Positions 15,730 through 23,803 of a stretch of 64,000 nt of DNA are shown here, piece by piece. Source of the DNA: Pseudomonas gessardii (lineage in GTDB: Bacteria > Pseudomonadota > Gammaproteobacteria > Pseudomonadales > Pseudomonadaceae); assembly GCF_001983165.1 (NCBI RefSeq), contig NZ_MNPU01000002.1, forward strand, positions 1 through 64,000, written 5' to 3'. Every line of letters starts with the position of its first letter. Position 1 is the stretch's first letter. The notes under the pieces are model-generated. The model had not been told where the DNA came from and did not search any database. It worked only from the letters and a program-made list of their open reading frames with translations. The translations under genes and the position numbers were made by a program.

Positions 15730-16701
15730 TTATAGCCACCCCGAGCGCTTGAAGCTGGCCCACAGCCCCGTGCACCCCACCGCGATAAATCCCAGCACCG
15801 CAAAATAGCCATAGTGCCATTGCAGTTCCGGCATGTTCTGGAAGTTCATCCCGTAGATCCCGGCCACCGCCGTGGGGAACGCGAGGATCGCCGCCCAGGC
15901 TGCAAACTTGCGCTGTACCACGCTCTGGCGCGAGGCCTCCAGCAGTACGCCGATCTCGATGGTCTGGCTGGCGATGTCGCGCAGGGTCGAAAGGTCTTCC
16001 ATCTGCCGCGTGACATGGATTTGCACATCGCGAAAGTACGGGCGCATGTTCTTGTCGATAAACGGGAAGTTCAGCTTCTGCAATTCCTCGCTGATTTCCA
16101 CCATCGGCGCCACATGCCGGCGCAGCCGCAGCACGTCGCGGCGCAGGCCATGCAGGTTCTGGATATCGCGCTCATTCAGGGCATTGCACAGCACGTTGCG
16201 CTCCAGCGCATCGATCTCGGCATGAATCGCCTCGCTCACCGGCTGGTAGTTTTCGGTGACAAAATCCAGCAGCGCATAGAGTACGAAATCTTCCCCGTGT
16301 TCCAGCAACAGCGGCCGCGCCTCACAGCGCTGGCGCACATAGCCGTAGGATGCCGAGTGGCCGTTGCGCGCGGTGATGATATAGCCGTTGCCGGCGAAGA
16401 TATGAGTCTCGATAAACTCCAGCTTGCCCTCATGGCGCACCGGCGAGTAGGTCACGATAAACAGTGCGTCGCCAAAGGTTTCCAGCTTGGGCCGGCTGTG
16501 TTTTTCCAGGGCGTCTTCGATGGCCAGTTCATGCAGGTTGAACTGGCGTTGCAGGTTGGCCAACTCCTGGGCGTTGGGCTCTTCCAGGCCGATCCACACA
16601 AAGTGACCGGGCTTGGCCGCCCAGGCGGCGCCTTCATCGAGGGTGATATCCGTGACTTTTTTCCCGGCGCTATAGACGGCCGCGGCAACAACTCTACCCA
16701 T
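15730..16701 (-). CDS. corA: CorA-family magnesium/cobalt transporter
   Basis: A 323-residue CorA channel. It has a large cytoplasmic domain (residues 1-255) with long helices such as EIDALERNVLCNALNERDIQNL. Two C-terminal membrane helices are joined by the signature YGMN in VAGIYGMNFQNMPELQW, and the tail is basic (WASFKRSGWL). It forms a pentameric inner-membrane channel for Mg2+ and Co2+. It is a single gene facing the PlsC-like gene upstream. The window has a second CorA-superfamily member, cmaX at 53182, with GIN in place of GMN. Confidence 0.9.
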   Translation of the reverse strand: MGRVVAAAVYSAGKKVTDITLDEGAAWAAKPGHFVWIGLEEPNAQELANLQRQFNLHELAIEDALEKHSRPKLETFGDALFIVTYSPVRHEGKLEFIETHIFAGNGYIITARNGHSASYGYVRQRCEARPLLLEHGEDFVLYALLDFVTENYQPVSEAIHAEIDALERNVLCNALNERDIQNLHGLRRDVLRLRRHVAPMVEISEELQKLNFPFIDKNMRPYFRDVQIHVTRQMEDLSTLRDIASQTIEIGVLLEASRQSVVQRKFAAWAAILAFPTAVAGIYGMNFQNMPELQWHYGYFAVLGFIAVGCTGLWASFKRSGWL

Positions 16702-16755
16702 AATACTGATCGCTTCTTTACAAGTGGCAGTAACCGGCCAGCTTAGCCTGAAACG

Positions 16756-17502
16756 CTACAGTGCAGGAGCCGGCTTACCTTCAGGTTTTTGCAGTGCCTG
16801 ATCCATGGCTGTAATGCACTCGACCATCTGCTCCCGGCACTTCTCCATCAGCCGGGGCATGTCATCCATCGTCAAGCCTGCTGTAGGAATCGGCGCCAAT
16901 GACCGGATCAAGATATCGCCACTGTTCCAGCGAGTGAGCTTCATCTGCTTCACATAGGTGCTGACGCACACCGGCACAATCGGCACACCGGCGGCAATCG
17001 CCATCTGGAACGCGCCTTTCTTGAATGGCAGCAACGACTCACCCAGGTTGCGGGTGCCTTCGGGAAACACCCAGATAGAGGTTTCTTCGTGTTGCAGGGT
17101 ATGGGTGGTGGTCAGCATCGAGCGCCGTGCTTTTTGTGGGTTGCCCCGGTCAATCAACACATTGCCCGCCAGCCAGAACAACTGCCCGAACAGCGGCACC
17201 CACTTCAGGCTCTTCTTGCCGATACACACGGTGCGGTAGGGCACCACGTTGCCAAACACAAACAGATCATAGTTGGACTGATGGTTGGCGATGATCACGC
17301 AGCTGCTGGGTTTGTTGTGCAGCGAGTCCACTTGCGTCGTGACCCTTAGCCGCAGCAGCCACATGGCGGGCAGGGCATACAGGCGAGCACAGAGCCGGCT
17401 GTTATCCGGGTTGAACGGCCGGCAGATCCCCAGCAGCACGCCGAGCACGCCCGCGATCATAAAATGCAGGCTCATCAATAACATGCGTAAACAATAGAGC
17501 AT
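16756..17502 (-). CDS. 1-acyl-glycerol-3-phosphate acyltransferase (PlsC-like)
   Basis: A 248-residue membrane acyltransferase with the HX4D motif in IIANHQSNYDLF and the second motif FPEGTRNLGESLLPFKKGAF. The N-terminal hydrophobic hairpin (MLYCLRMLLMSLHFMIAGVLGVLLG) anchors it in the inner membrane. It should acylate lysophosphatidic acid or a related lysolipid. The ATG at 17502 was preferred because it begins the membrane helix; a start 20 codons upstream is possible. Confidence 0.85.
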   Translation of the reverse strand: MLYCLRMLLMSLHFMIAGVLGVLLGICRPFNPDNSRLCARLYALPAMWLLRLRVTTQVDSLHNKPSSCVIIANHQSNYDLFVFGNVVPYRTVCIGKKSLKWVPLFGQLFWLAGNVLIDRGNPQKARRSMLTTTHTLQHEETSIWVFPEGTRNLGESLLPFKKGAFQMAIAAGVPIVPVCVSTYVKQMKLTRWNSGDILIRSLAPIPTAGLTMDDMPRLMEKCREQMVECITAMDQALQKPEGKPAPAL

Positions 17503-17672
17503 CGACACGGCCCATTGGGACAAAAGGTGGCGCAGTGTACGGATGTGCACTGTATTCGGCAATTACCCCTGTAGAGGTAGAAGATGAGCGATGTTTAAGT
17601 ACATGTTTCAGAAGATGGAGACAGATGCCATCTAGAGCGGTTGCAAGACGATTAAGAATTGGCTGTAAGAAA

Positions 17673-17695
17673 AAGCCCGACATAAAGTCGGGCTT
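17673..17695 (-). terminator. Terminator of the crotonase gene
   Basis: AAGCCCGAC and GTCGGGCTT form a nine-base-pair stem with an ATAAA loop. On the minus strand it is followed by TTTTTCTT. Confidence 0.85.
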
Positions 17696-17718
17696 GGATT
17701 GATGCCGGCTTGGGTGGC

Positions 17719-18408
17719 TTAGACCAAATGCTCCTGGTCCTGGATGATCGCGTTATCCAGCAACTCCAACAGGGCCTTACGCACCTTCAGCTTGGTGTGC
17801 CTGTGGGCGTTCATATTGATCTTCTTCAACTGCCGCGCCACTTCCAGGGCCGCCGCTTGCAGCGCCTCGGGGGCTACCACCTTGTCGAGGAAACCGGCAT
17901 TCAACGCGTCCTGCGGGGTGAACATCTCGGCATTGATCACCGAACGATGAAACGCCGACTTACGCAGGCGATCACGCGCCAACTCAATCCCGGCATGGTG
18001 CATGGTCATGCCGATCATCACTTCATTCAGGCCGATGCTAAAGGGCCCCTCGACACCAATCCGGTAATCGGCCGACAGCAACAGGAACGCCCCCTTGGCC
18101 ACTGCATGCCCAGGGCACGCCACAACCACCGGGAACGGGTGCGACAACAGACGGCGCGCCAGGGTCGAGCCCGACGTCACCAGGCTGACCGCCTCTTTCG
18201 GGCCGGCCGTCATCACCTTCAAGTCATAACCCCCCGACAGAATCCCCGGCGTACCGGTGATAATCACCACCGCCCGATCCTTCTCGGCCTGGTCCAGCGC
18301 TTCATTAAACGCACTGACCACGGCCGGTGAAATGGCATTGACCTTACCGTTGCTCAAGGTCAGGGTCGCGATACCGTCTTCGAGGTGGTAGGCAATCAAC
18401 TCACTCAT
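17719..18408 (-). CDS. Crotonase / enoyl-CoA hydratase family protein
   Basis: A 229-residue crotonase-fold protein with MSELIAYHLEDGIATLTLSNGKVNA at the start, the oxyanion-hole segment GILSGGYDLKVM and ACPGHAVAKGAFLLLSADYRIG. One of the two acidic catalytic residues of true hydratases is replaced in the AVAKGAFLL segment, while the second is present in IGLNEVMIGM. The reaction may therefore be an isomerase, hydrolase or other crotonase chemistry rather than simple hydration. The ATG at 18408 is the natural start; a longer frame has no support. A 16-bp palindrome lies about 85 bases upstream. Confidence 0.82.
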   Translation of the reverse strand: MSELIAYHLEDGIATLTLSNGKVNAISPAVVSAFNEALDQAEKDRAVVIITGTPGILSGGYDLKVMTAGPKEAVSLVTSGSTLARRLLSHPFPVVVACPGHAVAKGAFLLLSADYRIGVEGPFSIGLNEVMIGMTMHHAGIELARDRLRKSAFHRSVINAEMFTPQDALNAGFLDKVVAPEALQAAALEVARQLKKINMNAHRHTKLKVRKALLELLDNAIIQDQEHLV

Positions 18409-18674
18409 GACGCGATTCCTTGTAATACGTTTAATAGAAGGGCAGGCCGCAGACGTTACCCAGCATGACCGCCCCGGTAAAGCGCCATGACTGACTGGCC
18501 AGTCAGCCTTTTCCCAACCCGCCGGCCTGGAGCAGCCTACAACAGTACTTGCCAGCCACTCTGCACGCCTACCGACAAGCCTTGAGAATGGCACAATCGC
18601 CACCCTTCACCCCCTACCAGAGGGATGTGGGCCGAGATAACCGTCTAAGCGCATGAAAATTCTGAAAAAAACCT
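18409..18674. other. Gene-free intergenic region
   Basis: This is the upstream region of the crotonase gene. Apart from the palindrome at 18491 I see no gene or repeat. Confidence 0.4.
18491..18506. promoter_or_regulatory. 16-bp perfect palindrome, candidate operator
   Basis: CTGACTGGCCAGTCAG is a perfect palindrome 83-98 bases before the crotonase start, typical in length for TetR-family repressor sites. The regulator is not in the window. Confidence 0.45.
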
Positions 18675-18703
18675 TTGCCATCGGAAAAGCTTTCGACTAC
18701 ATT
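18675..18703 (+). promoter_or_regulatory. Promoter of the tRNA-Ser gene
   Basis: TTGCCA (18675-18680) and TACATT (18698-18703) have the optimal 17-base spacing and are followed by a GC-rich discriminator (AGCGCGCC), typical of stable-RNA promoters. Confidence 0.65.
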
Positions 18704-18741
18704 AGCGCGCCTCGACAGACTGAATCAGTTTGACGAGATAC

Positions 18742-18831
18742 GGTGAAGTGTCCGAGTGGCTTAAGGAGCACGCCTGGAAAGTGTGTATACAGGAAACTGT
18801 ATCGAGAGTTCGAATCTCTCCTTCACCGCCA
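18742..18831 (+). tRNA. tRNA-Ser (anticodon GGA)
   Basis: The acceptor arm GGTGAAG pairs with CTTCACC, followed by a discriminator G and encoded CCA. The anticodon loop reads CTGGAAA with anticodon GGA. The long variable arm (GTATACAGGAAACTGTAT) is characteristic of serine tRNAs, and the T arm contains GTTCGAAT. Total length is 90 bases including CCA. Confidence 0.96.
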
Positions 18832-18842
18832 CATTCTACAAA

Positions 18843-18889
18843 CACAAACCCCCAGTTTTCCTAGAGAAAGCCGGGGGTTTGTGGTTTTT
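18843..18889 (+). terminator. Terminator after tRNA-Ser
   Basis: CACAAACCCCC (18843-18853) pairs with GGGGGTTTGTG (18873-18883), followed by GTTTTT. It is an 11-bp stem that can extend into an inner AT-rich stem. Confidence 0.9.
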
Positions 18890-18911
18890 GGTGTTTGAAA
18901 AATGGCCATGT

Positions 18912-19015
18912 GGGACAGATCGGGGGGGCTCGTCTGCCGAAATGCCCCCTCCGCGCTCGCCGCTTTGCCTGAACTCGGTCAATGGTGGGCGTTTTACAGA
19001 AAATAAATCTGTCCC
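18912..19015. repeat. About 104-bp element with 9-bp inverted ends
   Basis: GGGACAGAT (18912-18920) and ATCTGTCCC (19007-19015) are perfect inverted ends of a short non-coding segment. The segment joins directly to the broken end of the peptidase remnant at 19017. Similar GGGACAGATTTATTT sequences are, as I recall, found beside REP-associated Y1 transposases, but no transposase is present here. It is probably a non-autonomous element or a scar. Confidence 0.5.
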
Positions 19016-19016
19016 C

Positions 19017-19222
19017 TTTCCCGCCAGCAGCGGGTGCCAGATGCGCTGCATGTCCAGATCGGCAAGCACCTGCTTGCCCAGTTCCCGGGCTTGGGATTCG
19101 AGCATGCCGGGGCGGATCTGCTGGGACAATTGCTCGATGGCGCGCCAGGTCATGGCTTGGGCGTAGCGCATGGCGTCGATGCTGTAGGCGGCGCCCACGG
19201 CTTCCTTCAAAGGTGCGTTCAA
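19017..19222 (-). pseudogene. Truncated M24-family metallopeptidase, N-terminal fragment
   Basis: The minus strand encodes about 68 residues (MNAPLKEAVGAAYSIDAMRY, then TWRAIEQLSQQIRPGMLESQ and IWHPLLAGKG) that look like the start of an Xaa-Pro-type M24 peptidase. Homology stops at GKG, exactly where the GGGACAGAT-ended element begins. The frame runs on through non-homologous sequence to a stop near 18836. The metal-binding catalytic half is absent, so it cannot be an active peptidase. Translation would begin at a TTG after GAGGA. It may still be transcribed, but is best treated as a pseudogene. Confidence 0.65.
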
Positions 19223-19318
19223 CGGGGGTGTCCTCGGTTTTTATTGGCTAATCGTTATATCTTTTACTATATAGCGAAAAAATGTGATCGGGATACCCAC
19301 GCATGCAACGAAGCCAGG

Positions 19319-19675
19319 CTACGAGCGCCTGACCAGGCGCGTATACACCGCAATATTGATCAACAGGACCAGGGCGCCCAGCCCCAGTTGGATCTGTGGC
19401 GTCAGCCCCGCCGGATAGATCAGGGCAAGGATGTAGTGCTCGATAAAACCCGCGCCATAACCTTCTTGCCCGGCGAGGTGGCGCAGCAGGTTTTCCCAGC
19501 GGGTCAGGGGGCAGGGCAGGTGGAACACTTCAACGGCAACGCCCCAGGCCGCAGCGGGCAGGTGCAGCCACATGACCGGCCGCCACTTGAGGGCAAGCAG
19601 GCCCCCGAACAACACGAACAGGATAAAGCCCAGGTGGAACAACACCAGGGTGTCGGCGGCAAGTCGAAAGAGCAT
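19319..19675 (-). CDS. DUF2784 membrane protein
   Basis: A 118-residue membrane protein with four predicted helices. The DUF2784 pattern is visible: MLFRLAADTLVLFHLGFILFVLFGG, WRPVMWLHLPAAAWGVAVE, the short CPLTRWENLLR segment and a final helix ending in YTRLVRR. Function is unknown. The ATG at 19675 begins the first helix; a start ten codons earlier is possible. Confidence 0.85.
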   Translation of the reverse strand: MLFRLAADTLVLFHLGFILFVLFGGLLALKWRPVMWLHLPAAAWGVAVEVFHLPCPLTRWENLLRHLAGQEGYGAGFIEHYILALIYPAGLTPQIQLGLGALVLLINIAVYTRLVRRS

Positions 19676-19819
19676 AGGAGCGATCGCGTCGGGTGAGGCT
19701 GCCAAGTGTGCTGGATGAGGCCGCCTGAAACCAGAGGTGGGCGGGTTGCGGTTGCTTGTAGGGCCGGGCCACCGTTATTGTGCTGAATCCTTTTAGTCAT
19801 CTGCCACGGATCTGTTGTG

Positions 19820-20509
19820 ATGAATGCACCGCGTACTGCTGTTGGCCCGATCAAGGCCGTGATTTTCGATATGGACGGGTTGTTGCTGGATACCGAAGGT
19901 ATCTACACCGAAGTCACGCAGATCATCGCCGAACGTTATGGCCGCACGTATGACTGGGGTATCAAGCAGCACATCATTGGTCGTGGCGCCCAGGACCTGG
20001 CCGAGTATCTGGTCAAGGCGCTGGACTTGCCGATCACCCCCGAGGAGTTCCTGCGGATCCGCGAGCCGTTGATGAGCGAGCGTTTTCCCAAGGCCCTGGG
20101 CATGCCGGGCGCCGAGGCGTTGGTGCGGCATTTAAGTGCCCACGGTATCCCGATAGCCGTGGGCACCAGTTCGTCGCGCCATTCGTTTGGCCACAAGACC
20201 ACGCTGCACCGTGAATGGTTTGGCCTGTTCGGTACCATTGTCACTGCCGACGACCCGGAGGTGGGCGCGGCCAAGCCTGCGCCGGACATCTTCCTCACCG
20301 CTGCCCGTCGCCTGGGCGTTGCACCCGAGGACTGCCTGGTGTTTGAAGACTCACCGTTTGGCGTGACTGCTGCCAAGGCCGCGAACATGACCGCCATCGC
20401 AGTGCCCGATGAAGCCATGGCCGACAGCAAGTACGCCCACGCCGACCAGATCATCCGCACACTCGCGGACTTCGACTTGGCTGCGTACGGTCTGCCGCCG
20501 ATGCGCTGA
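19820..20509 (+). CDS. HAD-superfamily sugar/nucleotide phosphatase
   Basis: A 229-residue HAD hydrolase, subfamily I. Motif I is VIFDMDGLLLDTEGIYTE, motif II is the Ser in VGTSSSRHSF, the Lys is in AAKPAPDIFLTAARRL, and motif III/IV is LVFEDSPFGVTAAKAA. The closest layout is that of beta-phosphoglucomutase or pseudouridine-5'-phosphatase (GS1-like) proteins. It should remove phosphate from a small cytoplasmic metabolite; the substrate is not readable. The ATG at 19820 was chosen over a GTG one codon earlier. Confidence 0.85.
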   Translation: MNAPRTAVGPIKAVIFDMDGLLLDTEGIYTEVTQIIAERYGRTYDWGIKQHIIGRGAQDLAEYLVKALDLPITPEEFLRIREPLMSERFPKALGMPGAEALVRHLSAHGIPIAVGTSSSRHSFGHKTTLHREWFGLFGTIVTADDPEVGAAKPAPDIFLTAARRLGVAPEDCLVFEDSPFGVTAAKAANMTAIAVPDEAMADSKYAHADQIIRTLADFDLAAYGLPPMR

Positions 20510-20559
20510 TGTTCTAAGCTGATACGAGCCAACGGGGCTTGCCACTGTCGAGACGGATC

Positions 20560-21015
20560 ATGTCTAAATCACGCGCTTTACTCGTATTTACCAGCTTGGC
20601 GTTGATCATCGGTTCCCCGGCGCTGCTGGCCGACCCCGGTAACGGCAATGGCAAGGACAAAGGCAGTGCCCATGGCAATAAGGGTGGCCAGGGTAACCAG
20701 GGGCAGGGGGGCGGCAAGAAAGGCGCAGGGGCCTCTTACAATAGCCCGCAAATTGATGTCGGCGGCGTGCGGGTGATCCTTGGCGACAACCGCGACTACT
20801 GGCGCGGCGGTTCATCCCTGCCGCCGGGCATCCAGAAAAACCTGGCCCGTGGCAAACCCCTGCCACCGGGGATTGCCAAGAAACTCGATGGGCGCCTGTT
20901 GGGGCGCCTGCCCCATTACGATGGCTACGAATGGCAACAGGCGGGCACCGACCTGATTCTGGTGACGATTGCCACCGGGATCATTTATGAAGTGCTCAAT
21001 GACGTATTGAACTGA
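20560..21015 (+). CDS. CigR/RcnB-like exported protein
   Basis: A 151-residue exported protein with a signal peptide (MSKSRALLVFTSLALIIGSPALLA). A Gly/Asn/Lys/Gln-rich low-complexity spacer follows (residues about 27-62, GNGNGKDKGSAHGNKGG). The C-terminus (SLPPGIQKNLARGKPLPPGI) resembles CigR and RcnB-type periplasmic domains, then a hydrophobic end (DLILVTIATGIIYEVLNDVL) that may be a membrane anchor. CigR of Salmonella affects virulence regulation; the role here is not known. Confidence 0.75.
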   Translation: MSKSRALLVFTSLALIIGSPALLADPGNGNGKDKGSAHGNKGGQGNQGQGGGKKGAGASYNSPQIDVGGVRVILGDNRDYWRGGSSLPPGIQKNLARGKPLPPGIAKKLDGRLLGRLPHYDGYEWQQAGTDLILVTIATGIIYEVLNDVLN

Positions 21016-21029
21016 TCGAGATCGGCGAT

Positions 21030-21758
21030 TCAGCGTGCGAACCTGCCCGGCCAACCGATGATGGTCTTTGGCCGGGGGGCCGCATAGGTGCGTACCTTCG
21101 AGGTCGACAACCCCAGCCTCACCAATGATTCAGCCAGGGTCACGGCGGCGGTTACGCCATCCACCACCGGCACGCCGGTGCGTTGGCGGATCTGTTCATC
21201 CAGCCCGGCCATGCCGCCACAACCCAGGCAGATCACCTCGGCCTTGTCTTCGCGGATGGCCAGTTCGGCCTGGTGCACAATGGCTTCCATGGCTCGCAGC
21301 GGGTGCTCTTCGAGCTCCAGTACCGCCATGCCACTGGCCCGCACCGAGGCGCAGCGCTCATACAGCCCGGAGAGCTTGAGCCGGTCTTCGATCAGCGGCA
21401 CCGTGCGATCCAGGGTAGTGACCACTGAGTACGCGTGGCCAAGGAACATCGCCGTGCTGGCGGCGGCGTCGGTAATGTCCACCACCGGCACGTTCAAGAG
21501 TTCCTGCAGGCCTTCGCGGCCATGTTCGCCATAACCGGCCTGGATCACTGCGTCGAACGGCTGGTCATAGGCCATTACCCGGTCCATCACCGCGATGGCC
21601 GCCAGGTAGCTTTCAAAATTGCCCTCCACCGATTCGGCGCCGAAAAACGGGGTCAGCCCGACAATTTCAGTGCCCGCTGCTGCAACGCTGCGGGCCTGCT
21701 GGGCGATGGCCTCGGTGATGGATTCGGTGGTGTTGACGTTGACGATAAGAATGCGCAT
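21030..21758 (-). CDS. Asp/Glu/hydantoin racemase-fold enzyme lacking the first Cys
   Basis: A 242-residue protein of the Asp/Glu/hydantoin racemase superfamily (MRILIVNVNTTESITEAIA...). Racemases of this fold use two cysteines. Here the second is present (VICLGCGGMAGL) but the first position reads QAGYGEHGREG, with Gly75 where hydantoin racemases have Cys in ACFGDPG. Arylmalonate decarboxylase has the same single-Cys arrangement, so this may be a decarboxylase or other one-base enzyme. It lies 14 bases downstream of an NCS1 transporter and is very likely co-transcribed with it, suggesting catabolism of a hydantoin, allantoin or related compound. The ATG at 21758 is preferred over one six codons upstream. 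Confidence 0.8.
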   Translation of the reverse strand: MRILIVNVNTTESITEAIAQQARSVAAAGTEIVGLTPFFGAESVEGNFESYLAAIAVMDRVMAYDQPFDAVIQAGYGEHGREGLQELLNVPVVDITDAAASTAMFLGHAYSVVTTLDRTVPLIEDRLKLSGLYERCASVRASGMAVLELEEHPLRAMEAIVHQAELAIREDKAEVICLGCGGMAGLDEQIRQRTGVPVVDGVTAAVTLAESLVRLGLSTSKVRTYAAPRPKTIIGWPGRFAR

Positions 21759-21772
21759 GAAGTGCTCCCGGC

Positions 21773-23302
21773 TCAATGACTGACGTTGTCGACGGCAATG
21801 GCTTCGCCACTTACGTCGGCATAGAACGGCTGGCGCCTGGCGAGCAACCGATACAACACCCCGGCAATGGCGGCGCCAAACAGCCAGGAGAACGGCGAGA
21901 CGCTGGCAAACCCCGGCAACAGCGCGAGCAAAATGGCAATCACCGCCGCCGGGACAAACGCCGCCACCGCCCGCAGGTTGACCCCGCGGCTGTAGTAATA
22001 AGCGCCGTTGGGGTCTTCGCTATACAGCTGCGGCACGTCGATCCGGCCCTTACGGATCAGCCAGTAATCCACCATGATCACGCCATACAGCGGGCCCAGC
22101 AGTGCGCCCAGGCCGGAGAGGAAGTACACAATCACCAGCGGGCTGTTGTAGAGGTTCCAGGGCAGGATCAGTACCGCGAGGAACGCGCTGATCAGCCCGG
22201 CGCGCCGGAAGTTCAGGAGCCTGGGCGCCAGGTTGCTCAGCACAAAGGCCGGGGCAACGAAGTTGGCCATGATATTCACCGCCACGGTGACAATCAGGAA
22301 CGCGAGGCAGCCCAGCACCAGGAAGAAGGTATTGGGGATGGCCGCAATGATTTGCGTGGGGCTTTCGATCACCTGGCCATTGAGCTGGAACTGCCCACCG
22401 CACAACAGCACGGTGATGATCGCGAACACCAGGATATTCACCGGCAGGCCCCAGAAGTTGCCGATCTTGATAGTCTTGCGGCACGGCGACGAACGGGCGA
22501 AGTCGCAGAAGTTGAGGATCAGGGTGCCGTAGATCGCCAGCCACAAGGCGCCGCCGGCAAAGATATTGCGCCACATCTCGCCACCGCTCAGGGGCTCGCG
22601 GATCGACCAGGCAATAGTGCCGCTGGCCTGGTAATACATCCAGCCGGCCAGCGCCGCAACAGTCAGCAGAATCACCGGGCCAGCAAAGCCTTCGTAGCGG
22701 CGGACCATTTCCATGCCGTAGGCCAGGATCACCAGTTGCACAAACCAGATGATTACAAAACATGCCCAGCCCAAGGTGGAGAGGCCGAGGATCGCGTTGT
22801 GGTCGTAGTCGGCAAACCCAGGGTGAATCGCCACCAACAGCACGCGGAAGACCACGGATGCGAGGTAGGTTTGAATCCCGAACCAGGCGATTGCGATCAC
22901 AGCCCTGATCAGCGCGGGAATTTGCGCGCCATATATGCCGAAACTTATCCGGCTGATCACCGGAAACGGCACGCCGGTTTTCTGGCCCATATAGCCCGAC
23001 AAGTTCATAAAGAAATACACCAGCGCCGCGCCGATCCCCAGGGATAACAGGATCTGCCAGGCACCCAGACCCAGGGCGTACAAGCCGATGGCGAAAGAGT
23101 AGTTGGCGATGTTGTGCACATCGTTGGTCCACAGGGCAAAGATGCTGTAGCCACCCCAGCGCCGGCCTTCGACCTTGGTGGGTGCCAGGTCCTTGTTATG
23201 CAGGCGGGGGCTGAGCACCAGCGGGCCAGGGAGGGGTGCCGTAGGTATGGAGGTGGAGGAGGGCAAATCCAGTGCGATGTTGTTGGAGAGACTTGTACGC
23301 AT
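21773..23302 (-). CDS. NCS1-family nucleobase/hydantoin transporter
   Basis: A 509-residue NCS1 (nucleobase:cation symporter-1) protein with about 12 membrane helices. Family features include SPRLHNKDLAPTKVEGRRWGGYSIFALWTNDVHNI before helix 1, IARISFGIYG-like SRISFGIYGAQIPALIRA, and WGLPVNIL. It imports allantoin, hydantoins, uracil, cytosine or thiamine-like compounds with Na+ or H+. The adjacent racemase-fold gene favours hydantoin or allantoin. The ATG at 23302 was chosen; a longer open frame upstream reads through the regulatory region. A TTGTATACAA palindrome lies about 90 bases upstream. Confidence 0.9.
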   Translation of the reverse strand: MRTSLSNNIALDLPSSTSIPTAPLPGPLVLSPRLHNKDLAPTKVEGRRWGGYSIFALWTNDVHNIANYSFAIGLYALGLGAWQILLSLGIGAALVYFFMNLSGYMGQKTGVPFPVISRISFGIYGAQIPALIRAVIAIAWFGIQTYLASVVFRVLLVAIHPGFADYDHNAILGLSTLGWACFVIIWFVQLVILAYGMEMVRRYEGFAGPVILLTVAALAGWMYYQASGTIAWSIREPLSGGEMWRNIFAGGALWLAIYGTLILNFCDFARSSPCRKTIKIGNFWGLPVNILVFAIITVLLCGGQFQLNGQVIESPTQIIAAIPNTFFLVLGCLAFLIVTVAVNIMANFVAPAFVLSNLAPRLLNFRRAGLISAFLAVLILPWNLYNSPLVIVYFLSGLGALLGPLYGVIMVDYWLIRKGRIDVPQLYSEDPNGAYYYSRGVNLRAVAAFVPAAVIAILLALLPGFASVSPFSWLFGAAIAGVLYRLLARRQPFYADVSGEAIAVDNVSH

Positions 23303-23390
23303 TCCGGCAGGCTCCTGGCATCTGCAGCGGGCGCGTGGTTCAAGGGCGCCTGGCATGCGGATACAAAGTGTATGAAGGTTGTTGTTGAAG

Positions 23391-23400
23391 TTGTATACAA
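23391..23400. promoter_or_regulatory. TTGTATACAA palindrome, candidate GntR-type operator
   Basis: A perfect 10-bp palindrome 89-98 bases upstream of the NCS1 start. A second imperfect copy (ATACAAAGTGTAT, 23361-23373) lies nearer the gene. FCD/GntR regulators often bind TTGTnnACAA sites. Confidence 0.4.
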
Positions 23401-23695
23401 AGACTTCAACTCCCTTAGCCACTTGTGTGCCAGGTTTTTATCTATCAAAAATTTGGCTAATTTCGTTTTTGCAGGCTTGATTAATAATTGTCTGAATTTA
23501 AACAACTATAAATTGACCGTTTGAACAGGTATTTATTTTTTTGCGGGAATATAGGAATGGAAGATGTAGGAAGTTAGCAGAGGAGGGGTGTAACTTTTCG
23601 GTGCGAAATTTTTAAAGTGCACACAAAAATGGCACTGTTGGTTACGTTTATGTGTACAAAATCATGATGCGCCGCAAACAAATGTGGGCGCGGGC

Positions 23696-23789
23696 TTGTG
23701 TGGGAGCGGGCTTGCCCGCGATGGCGGTGGATCAGTTAAATACATCTAATCTGACACCACAATCGCGAGCAAGCCCGCCCCCACACAAG
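23696..23789. repeat. REP doublet (REPIN)
   Basis: Two inverted REP sequences (GTGTGGGAGCGGGCTTGC and its complement GCAAGCCCGCCCCCACAC, with one mismatch) flank about 40 unique bases, downstream of cysH. Confidence 0.85.
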
Positions 23790-23803
23790 CCTGTGTTGCC
23801 AGA

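Larger units (their letters stand above)
23303..23803. other. Gene-free region upstream of the NCS1 gene
   Basis: No gene is supported in these 501 bases. They contain the candidate operator at 23391, AT-rich sequence (23440-23660) and the REP pair at 23696. Confidence 0.5.

Noticed and set aside
18912..19015. A complete insertion sequence
   Set aside because: The segment is only about 104 bases and has no transposase; only a non-autonomous element or scar can be supported.
21776..23047. A 423-codon plus-strand frame opposite the NCS1 transporter
   Set aside because: The translation is His/Gln/Asp/Arg-rich, as expected for the complement of membrane-helix codons; not a gene.
23696..23789. 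Possible CRISPR-like repeat structure
   Set aside because: The REP pairs are inverted doublets with single unique loops at scattered positions, not regularly spaced direct repeats; no cas genes are present.
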